The notes under the pieces were generated by a model, which saw only the letters and a program-made list of their open reading frames with translations, was not told the origin of the DNA and did not search any database. A stretch of DNA of 64,000 bases from Staphylococcus nepalensis. Lineage in GTDB: Bacteria > Bacillota > Bacilli > Staphylococcales > Staphylococcaceae. Positions 24,566-37,163 of the stretch are shown one piece after another; position 1 is the stretch's first letter, and each line of letters begins with the position of its first letter. A program made the position numbers and the translations under genes. The stretch covers positions 184,439 to 248,438 of the forward strand of contig NZ_BMCF01000004.1 of NCBI RefSeq assembly GCF_014635045.1, read 5' to 3'.

Positions 24566-25262
24566 GTGATTTAAACCAACTTTCTTTAATATTTTGGTAA
24601 CTCGTCACCGGCGTTTGACTCTTAGTAATTGGACGTCCGACAACAATATGGGTAGAACCTAAGGCACTCGCTTTTTCTGGTGTAGTGATTCTGTGTTGGT
24701 CATCTGATGTAGCATTTTCTGGCCTAATGCCTGGTGTGACTTTTAAGAAATCATCTCCTAATTCACGCGTTAACAATTCAGCTTCAAGTGGCGAGCATAC
24801 AACGCCATCTAGACCCGCTGACTTAGCCAAATTGGCATAATTAAGTACCGCTTCATCTATTGTACTTTGAATATTTTGTTCATTGTTCAACATGGCTTCG
24901 GTAGTGGATGTTAATTGTGTGACAGCCACAATTTTCGTATGTTGATTATATTTTCTAATGCCTTCTAAAGCACGTTTCATCATTTCTGAACCACCTGCTG
25001 CATGCACATTGACCAAATCAACATCTAATTTACTTAAACCTTCCATTGCTTTACTTACTGTATTGGGAATATCATGTAATTTTAAATCTAGAAAAATGCG
25101 ATGCCCCCGTTCCTTAATTGATGCTATTAAGGAAGGTCCAGTTTGATAAAATAGTTCCATGCCTACTTTAACGAATAAAGGTTCATCAAATTGATCTAAA
25201 AACTGTTCAACCGTTTCTATAGAATCAAAATCTAAAGCAATGATAGGTAAATTATTTTGCAT
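24558..25262 (-). CDS. pyrF: Orotidine-5'-phosphate decarboxylase
   Basis: 234 residues. The catalytic [11 protein letters not shown] motif (near residue 60) and the C-terminal [13 protein letters not shown] phosphate site are present. It makes UMP from OMP, the last step of the pathway. A 101-bp gap with a GATATT-AAT-AATATC palindrome separates it from carB; no full terminator is visible there. Confidence 0.96.
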   Translation of the reverse strand: MQNNLPIIALDFDSIETVEQFLDQFDEPLFVKVGMELFYQTGPSLIASIKERGHRIFLDLKLHDIPNTVSKAMEGLSKLDVDLVNVHAAGGSEMMKRALEGIRKYNQHTKIVAVTQLTSTTEAMLNNEQNIQSTIDEAVLNYANLAKSAGLDGVVCSPLEAELLTRELGDDFLKVTPGIRPENATSDDQHRITTPEKASALGSTHIVVGRPITKSQTPVTSYQNIKESWFKSHD

Positions 25263-25363
25263 ATCTAACGCCTCGCACTTCCTTTTTTTATATCATGTGC
25301 CAAAGCCGAGTTTAAGATATTAATAATATCAAAGCTCGAGTCCTTAGCTTATAAATGATTTAT

Positions 25364-28300
25364 TTACATATTTTTCATTGTAAAAGTCATACTTTCTATT
25401 ACACTGGTCAAAGCTTCTGCTGTGTCTAGTGATGTTAAACAAGGCACACCATTTTCTACTGAAGCACGTCTGATTTGGAAACCATCGCGCTCAACCGCTT
25501 TACCTTTTGTCATGGTATTAATCACAATTTGTACATTGTTATTTTGAATTTGAGTTAACAAATCATTCTCTCCACCGATTTTACCAACAGTTTCAGCGTT
25601 AATATGATAATCTTGTAATGTTTTAGCTGTACCTTCTGTGGCTAATACGTTGTAACCAACTTCTTTCAAACGAGCAGCAACATTTATAATTTCGTTTTTA
25701 TCTTTATCACTGACAGTCATCAATACAGTACCACAATCTTTAACTTCCATACCGCTTGCTGTTAGCCCTTTATATAACGCTTTTTCCATAGTTTGGTCTT
25801 TGCCCATTACTTCTCCAGTTGACTTCATTTCAGGCCCTAATGTGATATCAACATTTTTCAATTTATTAAAGCTAAATACCGGCACTTTAACAAAGACACC
25901 TTCAGCATAGGGTTGGATACCTTCTTTATAACCAAGCGAAGCTAAGTTTGTACCTATAATGGCTTTCATAGCCAACTGCGCCATTTGTATATTTGTAATT
26001 TTACTTAAAAATGGTACTGTACGACTCGCACGTGGATTAACTTCTAAGACATATACACCATCATGTGCAATAACAAATTGAATGTTAATTAACCCAACAA
26101 TATTTAATCCTTTAGCTAATCGAATCGTAAAGTCTTCCAATGTTGTGATTTCTGCTTGTGTCAACGATTGAGGTGGGTAAACTGCTATCGAATCACCTGA
26201 ATGTACACCAGCTCGCTCTATATGTTCCATTATGCCAGGGATAATCACTGTCTCGCCATCTGATATAGCATCTACTTCAATTTCTTTTCCTGTGAGGTAC
26301 CGATCTACTAATACGGGATGATCTGGACTAGCTTTAACTGCTTGATTCATATAGTTTTCTAATTCTGTATCACTATTCACGATTTCCATCGCGCGCCCAC
26401 CTAATACATAAGATGGTCTAACCACCACTGGATAACCAATGTGTCTCGCATTTTCCAGTGCTTCTCCAGGCGATGTTGTTGTCTTACCATTCGGTTGTGG
26501 TACACCAATTGTATGCAACAATGCTTCAAATTCTTTACGGTCTTCAGCTCTGTTTAAATCTTCTAATGATGTCCCAAGGATGTTAACTTGATGTTTTGCA
26601 AGTTTATCTGCTAAATTGATTGCTGTTTGACCGCCAAATTGAACGACTACCCCTTTAGGTTGTTCTAAATCAATAATATTCATTACGTCTTCTTCTGTTA
26701 AAGGTTCGAAGTACAATTTATCTGAAATGGAAAAATCTGTAGATACAGTTTCAGGGTTATTATTGACGATAATTGCTTCATAACCAGCTTGTTGAATCGC
26801 CCATACAGCATGTACCGTTGCATAATCAAATTCAACACCTTGGCCAATTCTGATTGGTCCTGAACCTAAAACTAATATTTTCTCTTTGTCAGTTATTATA
26901 GATTCATTTTCTGTTTCATACGTACCATAATAATAAGGTGTCGCTGACTCAAATTCTGCTGCGCACGTATCTACCATTTTATAGACAGGGGTTATGCTAT
27001 ATTGTTTTCTTAATTCATAAACTTCTGGTTCTGTCATATCAAAACGGTGTGCGATGACGCGATCACTAAATCCATAACGCTTAGCACATGCTAAGTAGTC
27101 AACATCGCCTTTATGCGCTTTTAAACCATGTTCGATTTGGATAATGTGTAAAAATTTATTTAAAAAGAAATAATCAATCTTAGTCAATTCATGTATCTCT
27201 TCTAATGTTGTGCCACGACGTATCGCTTCGCCTATAAAGAATAGCCGTTCATCATCTTGGTCTTTAATACGTGATTTGATATATTCTAAATCATAAGATG
27301 CGCCATTGGGCAAACCTAAGTGATGGACACCGTATTCTAGCGAACGAATCGCTTTTAATAATGATTCTTCATACGTTCTACCAATGGCCATCACTTCACC
27401 AGTTGCTTTCATTTGCGTCCCTAAAACACGCTCGCCCTTTTCAAATTTATCAAATGGAAAACGTGGAATTTTAGTAACAACATAATCTAACGCAGGTTCA
27501 AATGCTGCATATGATGTTTTGGTAATAGGGTTTAACATTTCATCTAATGATAAACCAACAGCAATTTTTGCAGCTAGCTTAGCAATGGGATAACCTGTCG
27601 CTTTAGAAGCTAAAGCTGATGAACGGGAAACACGCGGGTTCACTTCTATGATGTAATACTTCATCGAGTGTGGATCTAATGCCAGTTGTACATTACAACC
27701 ACCTTCAATGCCTAAAGCACGTATTACTTTTAATGAGACATCTCGCAACATTTGGTATTCAACATCTGACAGCGTTTGGCTTGGTGCGACCACGATTGAA
27801 TCACCAGTATGTATACCCACCGGATCGATATTTTCCATATTACATACAACCATTGCATTACCATTTTTGTCACGCATCACTTCATATTCAATTTCTTTGA
27901 AACCAGCAATTGATTTTTCAATTAAACATTGTGTCGCAGGGCTATAATGTAAGCCATTTGAAACGACTTCTTTAAATTCTTCATCGTTATAACAAATACC
28001 TCCGCCTGTGCCCCCCATAGTAAACGCAGGTCTAACAATTAACGGGTAACCTACTGCTTCTTTAAATTGGAATGCTTGCGCTAATGTATTGACAATATCA
28101 CTTTCTGGTACAGGCACATCCAAATCATTCATCAAGTTTCTAAATAATTCTCTATCTTCTGCTTGTTGAATGGACTCTAATTTAGTACCTAATAATTGAA
28201 CATGGTTGTCTTCTAAAACACCACTCTCATGTAATTCTATAGCCATATTGAGCCCAGTTTGTCCCCCTAGTGTAGGTAGTAACGCGTCTGGCTGTTCTTT

Positions 28301-28537
28301 ACGAATAATACGTGTGATAAAATCATGCGTTAATGGCTCAATATAAACTTTGTCCGCAATTTCATTGTCTGTCATAATTGTAGCTGGATTTGAGTTCACT
28401 AAGATAACACGATAACCTTCCTCGCGTAATGCTAAACAAGCTTGCGTACCTGCGTAGTCAAATTCTGCTGCTTGACCGATGATAATAGGCCCTGATCCAA
28501 TAACTAAAATTGTCTTTATATCGTTACGTTTAGGCAT
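25364..28537 (-). CDS. carB: Carbamoyl-phosphate synthase large subunit
   Basis: 1057 residues. Two ATP-grasp halves are visible, each opening with a nucleotide-binding motif ([20 protein letters not shown] and [20 protein letters not shown]). The C-terminal allosteric domain ([19 protein letters not shown]) is present. With CarA it makes carbamoyl phosphate from glutamine, bicarbonate and ATP. It overlaps carA by 8 nt. UMP inhibition is expected by family analogy. Confidence 0.98.
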   Translation of the reverse strand: MPKRNDIKTILVIGSGPIIIGQAAEFDYAGTQACLALREEGYRVILVNSNPATIMTDNEIADKVYIEPLTHDFITRIIRKEQPDALLPTLGGQTGLNMAIELHESGVLEDNHVQLLGTKLESIQQAEDRELFRNLMNDLDVPVPESDIVNTLAQAFQFKEAVGYPLIVRPAFTMGGTGGGICYNDEEFKEVVSNGLHYSPATQCLIEKSIAGFKEIEYEVMRDKNGNAMVVCNMENIDPVGIHTGDSIVVAPSQTLSDVEYQMLRDVSLKVIRALGIEGGCNVQLALDPHSMKYYIIEVNPRVSRSSALASKATGYPIAKLAAKIAVGLSLDEMLNPITKTSYAAFEPALDYVVTKIPRFPFDKFEKGERVLGTQMKATGEVMAIGRTYEESLLKAIRSLEYGVHHLGLPNGASYDLEYIKSRIKDQDDERLFFIGEAIRRGTTLEEIHELTKIDYFFLNKFLHIIQIEHGLKAHKGDVDYLACAKRYGFSDRVIAHRFDMTEPEVYELRKQYSITPVYKMVDTCAAEFESATPYYYGTYETENESIITDKEKILVLGSGPIRIGQGVEFDYATVHAVWAIQQAGYEAIIVNNNPETVSTDFSISDKLYFEPLTEEDVMNIIDLEQPKGVVVQFGGQTAINLADKLAKHQVNILGTSLEDLNRAEDRKEFEALLHTIGVPQPNGKTTTSPGEALENARHIGYPVVVRPSYVLGGRAMEIVNSDTELENYMNQAVKASPDHPVLVDRYLTGKEIEVDAISDGETVIIPGIMEHIERAGVHSGDSIAVYPPQSLTQAEITTLEDFTIRLAKGLNIVGLINIQFVIAHDGVYVLEVNPRASRTVPFLSKITNIQMAQLAMKAIIGTNLASLGYKEGIQPYAEGVFVKVPVFSFNKLKNVDITLGPEMKSTGEVMGKDQTMEKALYKGLTASGMEVKDCGTVLMTVSDKDKNEIINVAARLKEVGYNVLATEGTAKTLQDYHINAETVGKIGGENDLLTQIQNNNVQIVINTMTKGKAVERDGFQIRRASVENGVPCLTSLDTAEALTSVIESMTFTMKNM

Positions 28538-29629
28538 TTGTCAAAAACTCCTTTGTTTTAAAGTAATGCATCATTTCAATAAACTCATCAAACAAATAAT
28601 TGGAATCGGTCGGTCCTGGCGCGGCTTCGGGATGGTATTGTACTGAAAATGCCGGCAACGATTTATGTTTCAAACCTTCAATAGTGCCATCATTAATTGC
28701 AATATGTGTTATCTCTAACTCTGTGTTTACCAATGAATCTTTATCGATTGCATAGCCATGATTTTGGCTCGTTAATGCCACTTTGCCACTCTTTAAATCT
28801 TTGACTGGGTGATTGGCCCCTCTATGTCCAAATTTCATTTTAAAAGCGCTCGCTCCCTGAGAAAGTGCAAATATTTGGTGACCTAAGCAGATGCCGAAGA
28901 AAGGCATTTTTCCTAAAATGCCTTTCAGCATTTCAATTGCCACCTCTATTTCTCCAGGGTTCCCTGGTCCGTTAGATAACATAATGCCATCCGGCGACAT
29001 TCTAATGATTTCTTCGGCTGTTGTATTATAAGGTACAACTATCACATTGCAACCTCGTGAATTAAGCTCTCTAACAATGTTTTGTTTCTTTCCAAAATCT
29101 ACAAGCACAACGCTCAAATCATAACCAGTTGATACATATGGCGTTTTAGTAGAGACTGCTTTCACTTCGTCTCTTGGTAATTCTATCACTTTCAAATCCT
29201 CTGTCAGCCTTTGTATATCTTCCTTATTATCAGTAAACGTTGCTTTTAAAACGCCATAGTTTCTAATTTTACGGGTAATACTACGCGTATCTACACCTGA
29301 AATTCCGGGTATTTCATATTCTATTAATACATCGTTTAATGTTTTTTGCTTACGAAAATGACTTGGATAATCACATGCTTCTTTAACGACTACACCGTTT
29401 AATGTTGGTATTAATGATTCAAAATCATCTCTATTAATACCATAATTTCCTATTAAAGGGTACGTGAATGTAATAATTTGTCCAGTATAGGAAGGATCTG
29501 AAATTGTTTCTTGATAGCCTGTCATAGCTGTATTAAACACAATCTCACCTTTTGTTAATTTATTTGACCCTAATGCGTAACCTTCATAATATGAACCGTC
29601 TTCTAGAACTAAATAGCGTTTTTGCAACA

Positions 29630-29630
<1 letters not shown>
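28530..29630 (-). CDS. carA: Carbamoyl-phosphate synthase small subunit
   Basis: 366 residues. The class I amidotransferase domain has the nucleophile Cys in [14 protein letters not shown] (near 245) and the His-Glu pair in [15 protein letters not shown]. It supplies ammonia to CarB. The ATG has a GGAGGAAA site and overlaps the pyrC stop by 1 nt. This is the pyrimidine-operon copy. Confidence 0.97.
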
Positions 29631-31814
<2,184 letters not shown>

Positions 31815-31833
31815 CTAATAATGAAATACTTGT

Positions 31834-33141
31834 TTATTTAATCGTTGCAGATGCTTTGGGTAAAATTAAATTTAATATGATACCTGCTAATGCTGCTAAG
31901 GCCATACCTTCGATTTCTAAGTTGATACCTACGCCATTTAAGTTAAAGACCAAATTACCTATCCCGATAACCAATATGACTGATGCAATAACAAGGTTTC
32001 GGTTACTTGCAAAATCTACTTCACTTTCTACTAACATCCTCAAACCACTTGCTGCAATGATACCGAAAAGTAATATTGATACGCCTCCCATAACAGGTGT
32101 TGGTATAGACGAAACGAGCGCTGTAAATTTTCCAACAAAACCGAGGATAATTGCTATCACTGCAGCCCCTCCAATTACGTATATACTGTAAATCTTTGTG
32201 ATTGCTAAAACACCAATATTTTCACCGTAAGTAGTACTCGGGGGGCCACCTATGATACTTGCAAACATCGTTGACACACCGTCACCAATAATCGATTTAT
32301 CTAATCCAGGATCTTTAAAGAAATTTCGTCCTACTATTTTATTAATAACCATTTGATGTCCAATATGTTCACTTACAGTTACAAAAACAATCGGTATTAA
32401 GACAAGTATCAATCCAAGATGTATCGACGGTGTATAATCTTTAAATGGCAAATATACTTCTGGAAATTGTAACCATTTCGCTTCAGCTACGGGCTTAAAA
32501 TTAACAAGTCCCATAAATATCGATACCACATATCCCGTTATGATTCCTATCAATACCGGTATCAAAGACAAGAAACCTTTAAAGTAACCTTGGACAATAA
32601 TAGTAACAAACAAAGTAATTATCGCTACCACTAAATAACTTAAGTTATAACCTTTCATCTCTCCAGAGTTTTCAAACATAGCCATATTAACTGCGGTTGG
32701 TGCAAGACTCAAGCCAATGACCATAATTACTGGTCCTACTACAACTGGTGGCAACAAGTGCATAAGCCACCCCGTCCCACTTAATCTAATTGCTAACCCT
32801 ATAAGCACATACATAACGCCGCTCATAAATAATGCCATTAACATGTCTCCAAGGCTATGCGAATTCAAACCAGTAATAATCGGTGTGATAAACGCAAAGC
32901 TTGATCCTAAATAGGCTGGTATTTTCGCTTTTGTAATCAAAATATATAGTAAGGTTCCTATACCAGATGCTAATAATGCAGAAGATATAGGTAATCCTGT
33001 TAAAAACGGTACTAATACTGTTGAACCGAACATTGCAAATAAGTGCTGTGTACTTAAAAATGCCCATTGTCCTAATTTAGGTCGTTCTCGTACATCTAGT
33101 ACTGGTTTGGCTGTTCGTTCGAACATTGTTTCGTTCTCCAT
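31834..33141 (-). CDS. pyrP: Uracil permease (NCS2 family)
   Basis: 435 residues with about 12-14 hydrophobic helices. The NCS2 signature around TVSEHIGHQMVINKIVGRNF and GDGVSTMFASIIGGPPSTTYGENIG is clear. It imports uracil with protons for salvage. Its leader in the pyrR-pyrP gap carries a terminator hairpin, consistent with PyrR attenuation. Confidence 0.94.
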   Translation of the reverse strand: MENETMFERTAKPVLDVRERPKLGQWAFLSTQHLFAMFGSTVLVPFLTGLPISSALLASGIGTLLYILITKAKIPAYLGSSFAFITPIITGLNSHSLGDMLMALFMSGVMYVLIGLAIRLSGTGWLMHLLPPVVVGPVIMVIGLSLAPTAVNMAMFENSGEMKGYNLSYLVVAIITLFVTIIVQGYFKGFLSLIPVLIGIITGYVVSIFMGLVNFKPVAEAKWLQFPEVYLPFKDYTPSIHLGLILVLIPIVFVTVSEHIGHQMVINKIVGRNFFKDPGLDKSIIGDGVSTMFASIIGGPPSTTYGENIGVLAITKIYSIYVIGGAAVIAIILGFVGKFTALVSSIPTPVMGGVSILLFGIIAASGLRMLVESEVDFASNRNLVIASVILVIGIGNLVFNLNGVGINLEIEGMALAALAGIILNLILPKASATIK

Positions 33142-33432
33142 GTTTTTACGCTTCCTCTCATAAAAAAATCTCTTTACATTATATTCATGTAAAGAGACTA
33201 AAAAGTATCTACCCTCTGCCTTGAACTAAAGTACCTCACACTTCAAACTACTTAAGTAGTTTGTCATATGCGTATACTTAAACATCCAATCAAATGGTAT
33301 GAAGAGAATGTTATAGCGTGTGCTTTATCGCTATAATATCTCATGTGGTTAATTATTTTATTTCACTATCATAGATTACCACACGATTCCCTCCCTTTTT
33401 CAGTCTCTCGTACTGAATTAAAAGGTTTTAAA
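33142..33432 (-). promoter_or_regulatory. pyrR-pyrP intercistronic leader with attenuator-type terminator
   Basis: A strong terminator on the minus strand (arms 33187-33197 and 33169-33179, then seven T) lies just before pyrP. Upstream are a perfect 20-bp palindrome (33244-33263), a TTATAGCG/CGCTATAA hairpin (33311-33336) and, right after pyrR, CAGTACGAGAGACTG (33401-33415 minus). The last resembles the PyrR-binding loop but is less well conserved than the copy before pyrR. UMP-dependent attenuation is inferred. Confidence 0.7.
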
Positions 33433-33960
33433 TTATTCAATTACTACTGCATTTCGGCTATCAATTTCACTAAGAAAAACCGAAACAGCTTCTTCTCTAG
33501 CAGTAGGGATATTTTTCCCAACAAAATCTGCGCGTATAGGCAATTCTCTATGCCCTCGATCAATAAGCGTGGCAAGCCCAATCTTTTTAGGTCTCGCGTA
33601 CTGCAATATTGCATCTAATGAGGCTCTTACTGTACGTCCTGTGTATAAAACATCATCAACAATGATCACGACTTGATTTGTAAGGCTGACGCCGATTTCG
33701 TATGTTTTTTCGTTTGCCTGTTCTGTCGTTTGCTCAAGATCATCTCTAAATTGAGTGACGTCAATCGTACCAGTTGGCACGGTTATCTCCTCAATTTGTT
33801 CAATTTTTTGCTGTATACGATGTGCTAGAAACGCACCTCTTGTTTTAATACCTAGTAAAATCAAATGATCAGTACCTTTATTATATTCTAAAATTTCATG
33901 AGCGATACGTGTAATTGTTCTTTGAATGGCTGATTCATCCATGATAACGCGTTCTGACAT
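33433..33960 (-). CDS. pyrR: Pyrimidine operon attenuator PyrR / uracil phosphoribosyltransferase
   Basis: 175 residues with the PRPP motif [21 protein letters not shown] near 95-115 and the RNA-binding C-terminal part intact. With UMP bound it stabilises an anti-antiterminator in its target leaders, causing termination. It opens the pyr operon, and its own leader carries the clearest PyrR site in the window. A GGTAGGTG site precedes the ATG. Confidence 0.95.
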   Translation of the reverse strand: MSERVIMDESAIQRTITRIAHEILEYNKGTDHLILLGIKTRGAFLAHRIQQKIEQIEEITVPTGTIDVTQFRDDLEQTTEQANEKTYEIGVSLTNQVVIIVDDVLYTGRTVRASLDAILQYARPKKIGLATLIDRGHRELPIRADFVGKNIPTAREEAVSVFLSEIDSRNAVVIE

Positions 33961-33991
33961 TTTTAGGCACCTACCTTAATCTTAATAATAT

Positions 33992-34264
33992 AAAAAACCT
34001 CATATCTTTAGAAGACATGAGGTTAACTAATAAAATATTACAAACAAAGTATCAAGAGACATATCTGTGCGTTTAGATGATTTCTCCTGCATAACATGGT
34101 GTCAATCTACTGTTATGCTTTTATCGTGTTATTTCGTAGACTACGAGAATTTTTAGCAATTAACTTACTAAAATTTTTGTTTGTATATTCTATTTTCATT
34201 ACATGCCTTCGAAGCCTCTCTGGACTTTCATTTAAAGACGTTCGTTCTTTATTAAACTGTCACT
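33992..34264 (-). promoter_or_regulatory. PyrR attenuator leader upstream of pyrR
   Basis: Reading the minus strand from the promoter: AGTCCAGAGAGGCT (34226-34213) is a textbook PyrR-binding loop, close to the start of the RNA. The terminator at 34024-33996 (AACCTCAT/ATGAGGTT with an inner TCTT/AAGA helix) is followed by six T. The roughly 190 nt between would contain the antiterminator. High UMP should favour termination. Confidence 0.85.
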
Positions 34265-34293
34265 ATATTATCACGAATCACCTATCGTTGCAA
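34265..34293 (-). promoter_or_regulatory. Promoter of the pyr operon
   Basis: On the minus strand TTGCAA (-35, 34293-34288) and TAATAT (-10, 34270-34265) are 17 bp apart. The first transcribed bases lie about 30 nt before the PyrR loop. This is the only strong promoter seen before pyrR. Confidence 0.75.
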
Positions 34294-34414
34294 GCACTAT
34301 TCGAAGATGCACCTTCTTTTTGTTAATTTAAATATTTAATTATATTAAAAAAACTTTAAGCGGGCCATATATGGACTGCTTTGCCGTTAACCAAATAGCA
34401 TAACTATAGTAAAA

Positions 34415-34442
34415 ACCCCTCACTATTCGTTTAGTAAGGGGT
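34415..34442 (-). terminator. Terminator of the lspA-rluD unit
   Basis: On the minus strand ACCCCTTACT pairs with AGTGAGGGGT (one mismatch) and TTTTT follows. It sits about 50 nt after the rluD stop and insulates it from the pyr promoter. Confidence 0.75.
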
Positions 34443-34490
34443 CGATTCATCATTTTTCAAATCCGAGAGGACAGAAATCTTATTTTTAAT

Positions 34491-35408
34491 TTAATTATCT
34501 GATTTTCGTATATCATTTAATAACTGTTCAAAATCATCTGGTAATGGCGCACTTTTTTCTATATATGCCTGTGTCACAGGATGCTCAAAACCAATTACTG
34601 CAGCATGCAATGCTTGACCACCAATGTCTAGTGTTTTCTTCTGACCGTATTTTGGATCGCCGACTAAAGGGTAGCCAATATATTTCATATGCACACGAAT
34701 TTGGTGTGTACGACCAGTTTCTAATTGACATTCGATTAAAGTGTAATTGTTAAAATGTTCGAGAACATTAAAATGCGTAATTGCGTCTTTGCCATCGTCC
34801 ACGACTGCCATAGATTGACGATCGTTTTTATTTCTACCAATCGGTGCGTCCACAGTACCATAATCGTGTGGAATATTACCGTGAACTAATGCAATGTATT
34901 TACGCGTCACTGATTTATCTACCAATTGCTCTACTAATCCGCGATGTGCCACATCATTTTTAGCTACCATTAATAAGCCAGATGTATCTTTATCAATACG
35001 ATGCACGATACCTGGGCGTATCTCCCCATTAATACCTGATAAATTTTGCATTTGATACATTAAACCGTTGACTAATGTATTCGTATAATGCCCTGCTGAA
35101 GGGTGAACAACCATACCTTTAGGTTTATAAACAACCGCTACATCATTGTCTTCATAATATATGTCAAGATTTAAATTTTCTGGTTTAATATCTGCTTCGA
35201 CTACTTCTTTTTCAGTGACTACAATGCGGTCATTTAATTTTGTTTTATAATTAGATTTAATTACTTTATCATTAACTTTAACAAGCCCCTCTTTAATCCA
35301 ATCTTGCATTTGGGTCCGTGACCATTCATTGTTAAATTCGGGCAACACTTTATCAATACGTTGTCCTGCGTTAACAGCGTTTTCTATTTTAAACTCATGC
35401 ATCTCCAT
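34491..35408 (-). CDS. rluD: Ribosomal large subunit pseudouridine synthase (RluD family)
   Basis: 305 residues. An N-terminal S4 domain (QRIDKVLPEFNNEWSRTQMQ) is followed by the catalytic motif GIVHRIDKDTSGLLMVAKN, which carries the essential Asp, and the C-terminal GRTHQIRVHMKYIGYPLVGD. It modifies 23S rRNA uridines; the exact positions cannot be read from sequence. It lies 12 nt after lspA, a conserved pairing. Confidence 0.92.
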   Translation of the reverse strand: MEMHEFKIENAVNAGQRIDKVLPEFNNEWSRTQMQDWIKEGLVKVNDKVIKSNYKTKLNDRIVVTEKEVVEADIKPENLNLDIYYEDNDVAVVYKPKGMVVHPSAGHYTNTLVNGLMYQMQNLSGINGEIRPGIVHRIDKDTSGLLMVAKNDVAHRGLVEQLVDKSVTRKYIALVHGNIPHDYGTVDAPIGRNKNDRQSMAVVDDGKDAITHFNVLEHFNNYTLIECQLETGRTHQIRVHMKYIGYPLVGDPKYGQKKTLDIGGQALHAAVIGFEHPVTQAYIEKSAPLPDDFEQLLNDIRKSDN

Positions 35409-35420
35409 ACATTACCTCTC

Positions 35421-35897
35421 CTATTCTTCTGTTTTCATATCTTTCAATAAAGCGATTATAATCAATAATACGCCTATAGTTAAACTGGAATCAGCTACGT
35501 TAAATATTGGAAAATTATAACTAAATATATAAGTATCTACGAAGTCTACAACTTCACCATTTAATACACGATCAATAAAGTTGCCTAGAGCGCCAGCAAA
35601 CAATAAGCTTATAGCAACTTGCATTAATAAATTATGTTTCGCTTCTTTTATATAAAAAACAATAAGCACGATGAGTATGACTACAGTTATAATATAGAAA
35701 AATGCCATTTTACCACTTAAAATGCCCCACGCTGCGCCACTATTTCTATGTGAGGTGATGTTCAAAAAATTAGGAATAAGTTCAAATGAATCACCAATTT
35801 GCATTGTTTTAGTAATGATGTATTTTGTGATTTGGTCTAATATTAATATAACGATTGTTATAAATAAAGAAATACCAATATAGTACTGACGTTTCAT
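35421..35897 (-). CDS. lspA: Lipoprotein signal peptidase II
   Basis: 158 residues with four hydrophobic helices. The catalytic aspartates lie in [19 protein letters not shown], and the [15 protein letters not shown] motif is intact. It cleaves prolipoproteins after diacylglyceryl transfer. The AGGAGGT ribosome site is strong. It is co-transcribed with rluD. Confidence 0.96.
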   Translation of the reverse strand: MKRQYYIGISLFITIVILILDQITKYIITKTMQIGDSFELIPNFLNITSHRNSGAAWGILSGKMAFFYIITVVILIVLIVFYIKEAKHNLLMQVAISLLFAGALGNFIDRVLNGEVVDFVDTYIFSYNFPIFNVADSSLTIGVLLIIIALLKDMKTEE

Positions 35898-36034
35898 GTC
35901 TGTACCTCCTATTTATTCTACGTGCGATCGCTTTTGATAACAACTCTCATTATATCCTAATCAAACCTATAAAAAAAGTTACAGTTTCAATAATGTTCTA
36001 ACTTTTTAAAATCGTTCTTGTGCTATTTTTCATT

Positions 36035-36829
36035 TTAAAGCACAGAATAATAATTAAATCTAAATTGAATACCATCAGGTCCAGTTAATAATGTATGTGT
36101 CGTTTCTGGAAAATGAAAATCTACGCAAGCTAAGCCATATGTTCTGTTATTTTCTATTCTTTTTATGCTTGATAACCAATTATTAACTACAAGATGCTGA
36201 TGATATCCATTTGAAGCTAAATAAACAGCACTATTCGTTTCTTCAGATGATGGTTCTAAACCAAAATAGTTTTTATAATATTGTTTGACTCTGTTGAGTC
36301 GAACCGTTTTTAAATTAATATAACCTATGATGCTTTTATCAGGAATACCTTGCCATTTATCATCTGATACATGTGTTAATAATTTAGGTACATTTAATGG
36401 CTTGGTTTCTAAAATTGCCTTTTCATTTTCAATAGACCAATCTTCAATCGGATTATCTACATAAAACTCCAAGCCATTCCCTTCAGTATCTTCCAAATAT
36501 AATGAAGTTGAAATGTCGTGTTCTCCACCATTGATTGGTATTTTATATTCACTCAATTGTACAAGTAAGTCAGCTAAATCTGTTTTAGATGGTAATTTAA
36601 TGGCTAAATGAAATAAACCAGCTTCTGAAATTAATGGTTCTCTGCCCATATCAATCTGGTTTAATGTTACAAAATGATTGAGATTACCAATTTCATATTG
36701 CATGGTAGAATATGACTCATTGACTACATTCAGTCCAATGATATCACCATAAAATTTCTTCATTTCTTCTTTATCTCTTACATTTAATAAGATGCCATTT
36801 ACAAAATGTGCACTTTCGTTATGGAACAT
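36035..36829 (-). CDS. Two-domain VOC (glyoxalase / ring-cleaving dioxygenase-like) protein
   Basis: 264 residues. The ATG at 36829 has AAAGGTG 6-7 nt upstream; the GTG three codons earlier is part of it. Two VOC modules are visible: residues about 8-130 (SAHFVNGILLNVRDKEEMKK, with LFHLAIKLP and NGLEFYVDNP) and 165-264 (IGYINLKTVRLNRVKQYYKN, ending GPDGIQFRF). The layout resembles CatE-like dioxygenases, but the substrate is unknown. Confidence 0.78.
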   Translation of the reverse strand: MFHNESAHFVNGILLNVRDKEEMKKFYGDIIGLNVVNESYSTMQYEIGNLNHFVTLNQIDMGREPLISEAGLFHLAIKLPSKTDLADLLVQLSEYKIPINGGEHDISTSLYLEDTEGNGLEFYVDNPIEDWSIENEKAILETKPLNVPKLLTHVSDDKWQGIPDKSIIGYINLKTVRLNRVKQYYKNYFGLEPSSEETNSAVYLASNGYHQHLVVNNWLSSIKRIENNRTYGLACVDFHFPETTHTLLTGPDGIQFRFNYYSVL

Positions 36830-37163
36830 ATTTAACACCTTTCTAATTGCTTATTGTTTCTATTATATACGAATCACTAGATTAAAAATTTTAATTTGCT
36901 CACTTAAAATAAAATTTTTCAGTTTAGATAAATTTTTAGTTAAATGCTTATATAAGCGAAAAAGAGAGTCTGAAACATAAGAAATGTCTCAGACTCATCT
37001 TTGTTATTAGCAATAGTTGTTTGGTATGAAAATAAGCTTATATCAAGCTATATTTCTTTCAAGGCATCTATGCTAGGAACATATCGAAACCTTTTTAAAC
37101 ACTGCGTTTTCTATCCTATTCCTCATTTCACATATTATAAAATAAATGTTATTTGAATAACAC
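36830..37163. other. Intergenic region before ileS 3' end
   Basis: Contains the ileS terminator and otherwise AT-rich sequence without a supported gene. Confidence 0.5.
36966..36996 (-). terminator. Terminator region after ileS
   Basis: GAGTCTGAaACAT (36966-36978) pairs with ATGTcTCAGACTC (36984-36996) with one mismatch; on the minus strand it is followed by TCTCTTTTTC. It is about 170 nt after the ileS stop codon. Confidence 0.7.

Noticed and set aside
34096..34326. 76-codon plus-strand frame across the pyrR leader
   Set aside because: It runs antisense over the pyr promoter and PyrR site, has no ribosome site and no recognisable composition.
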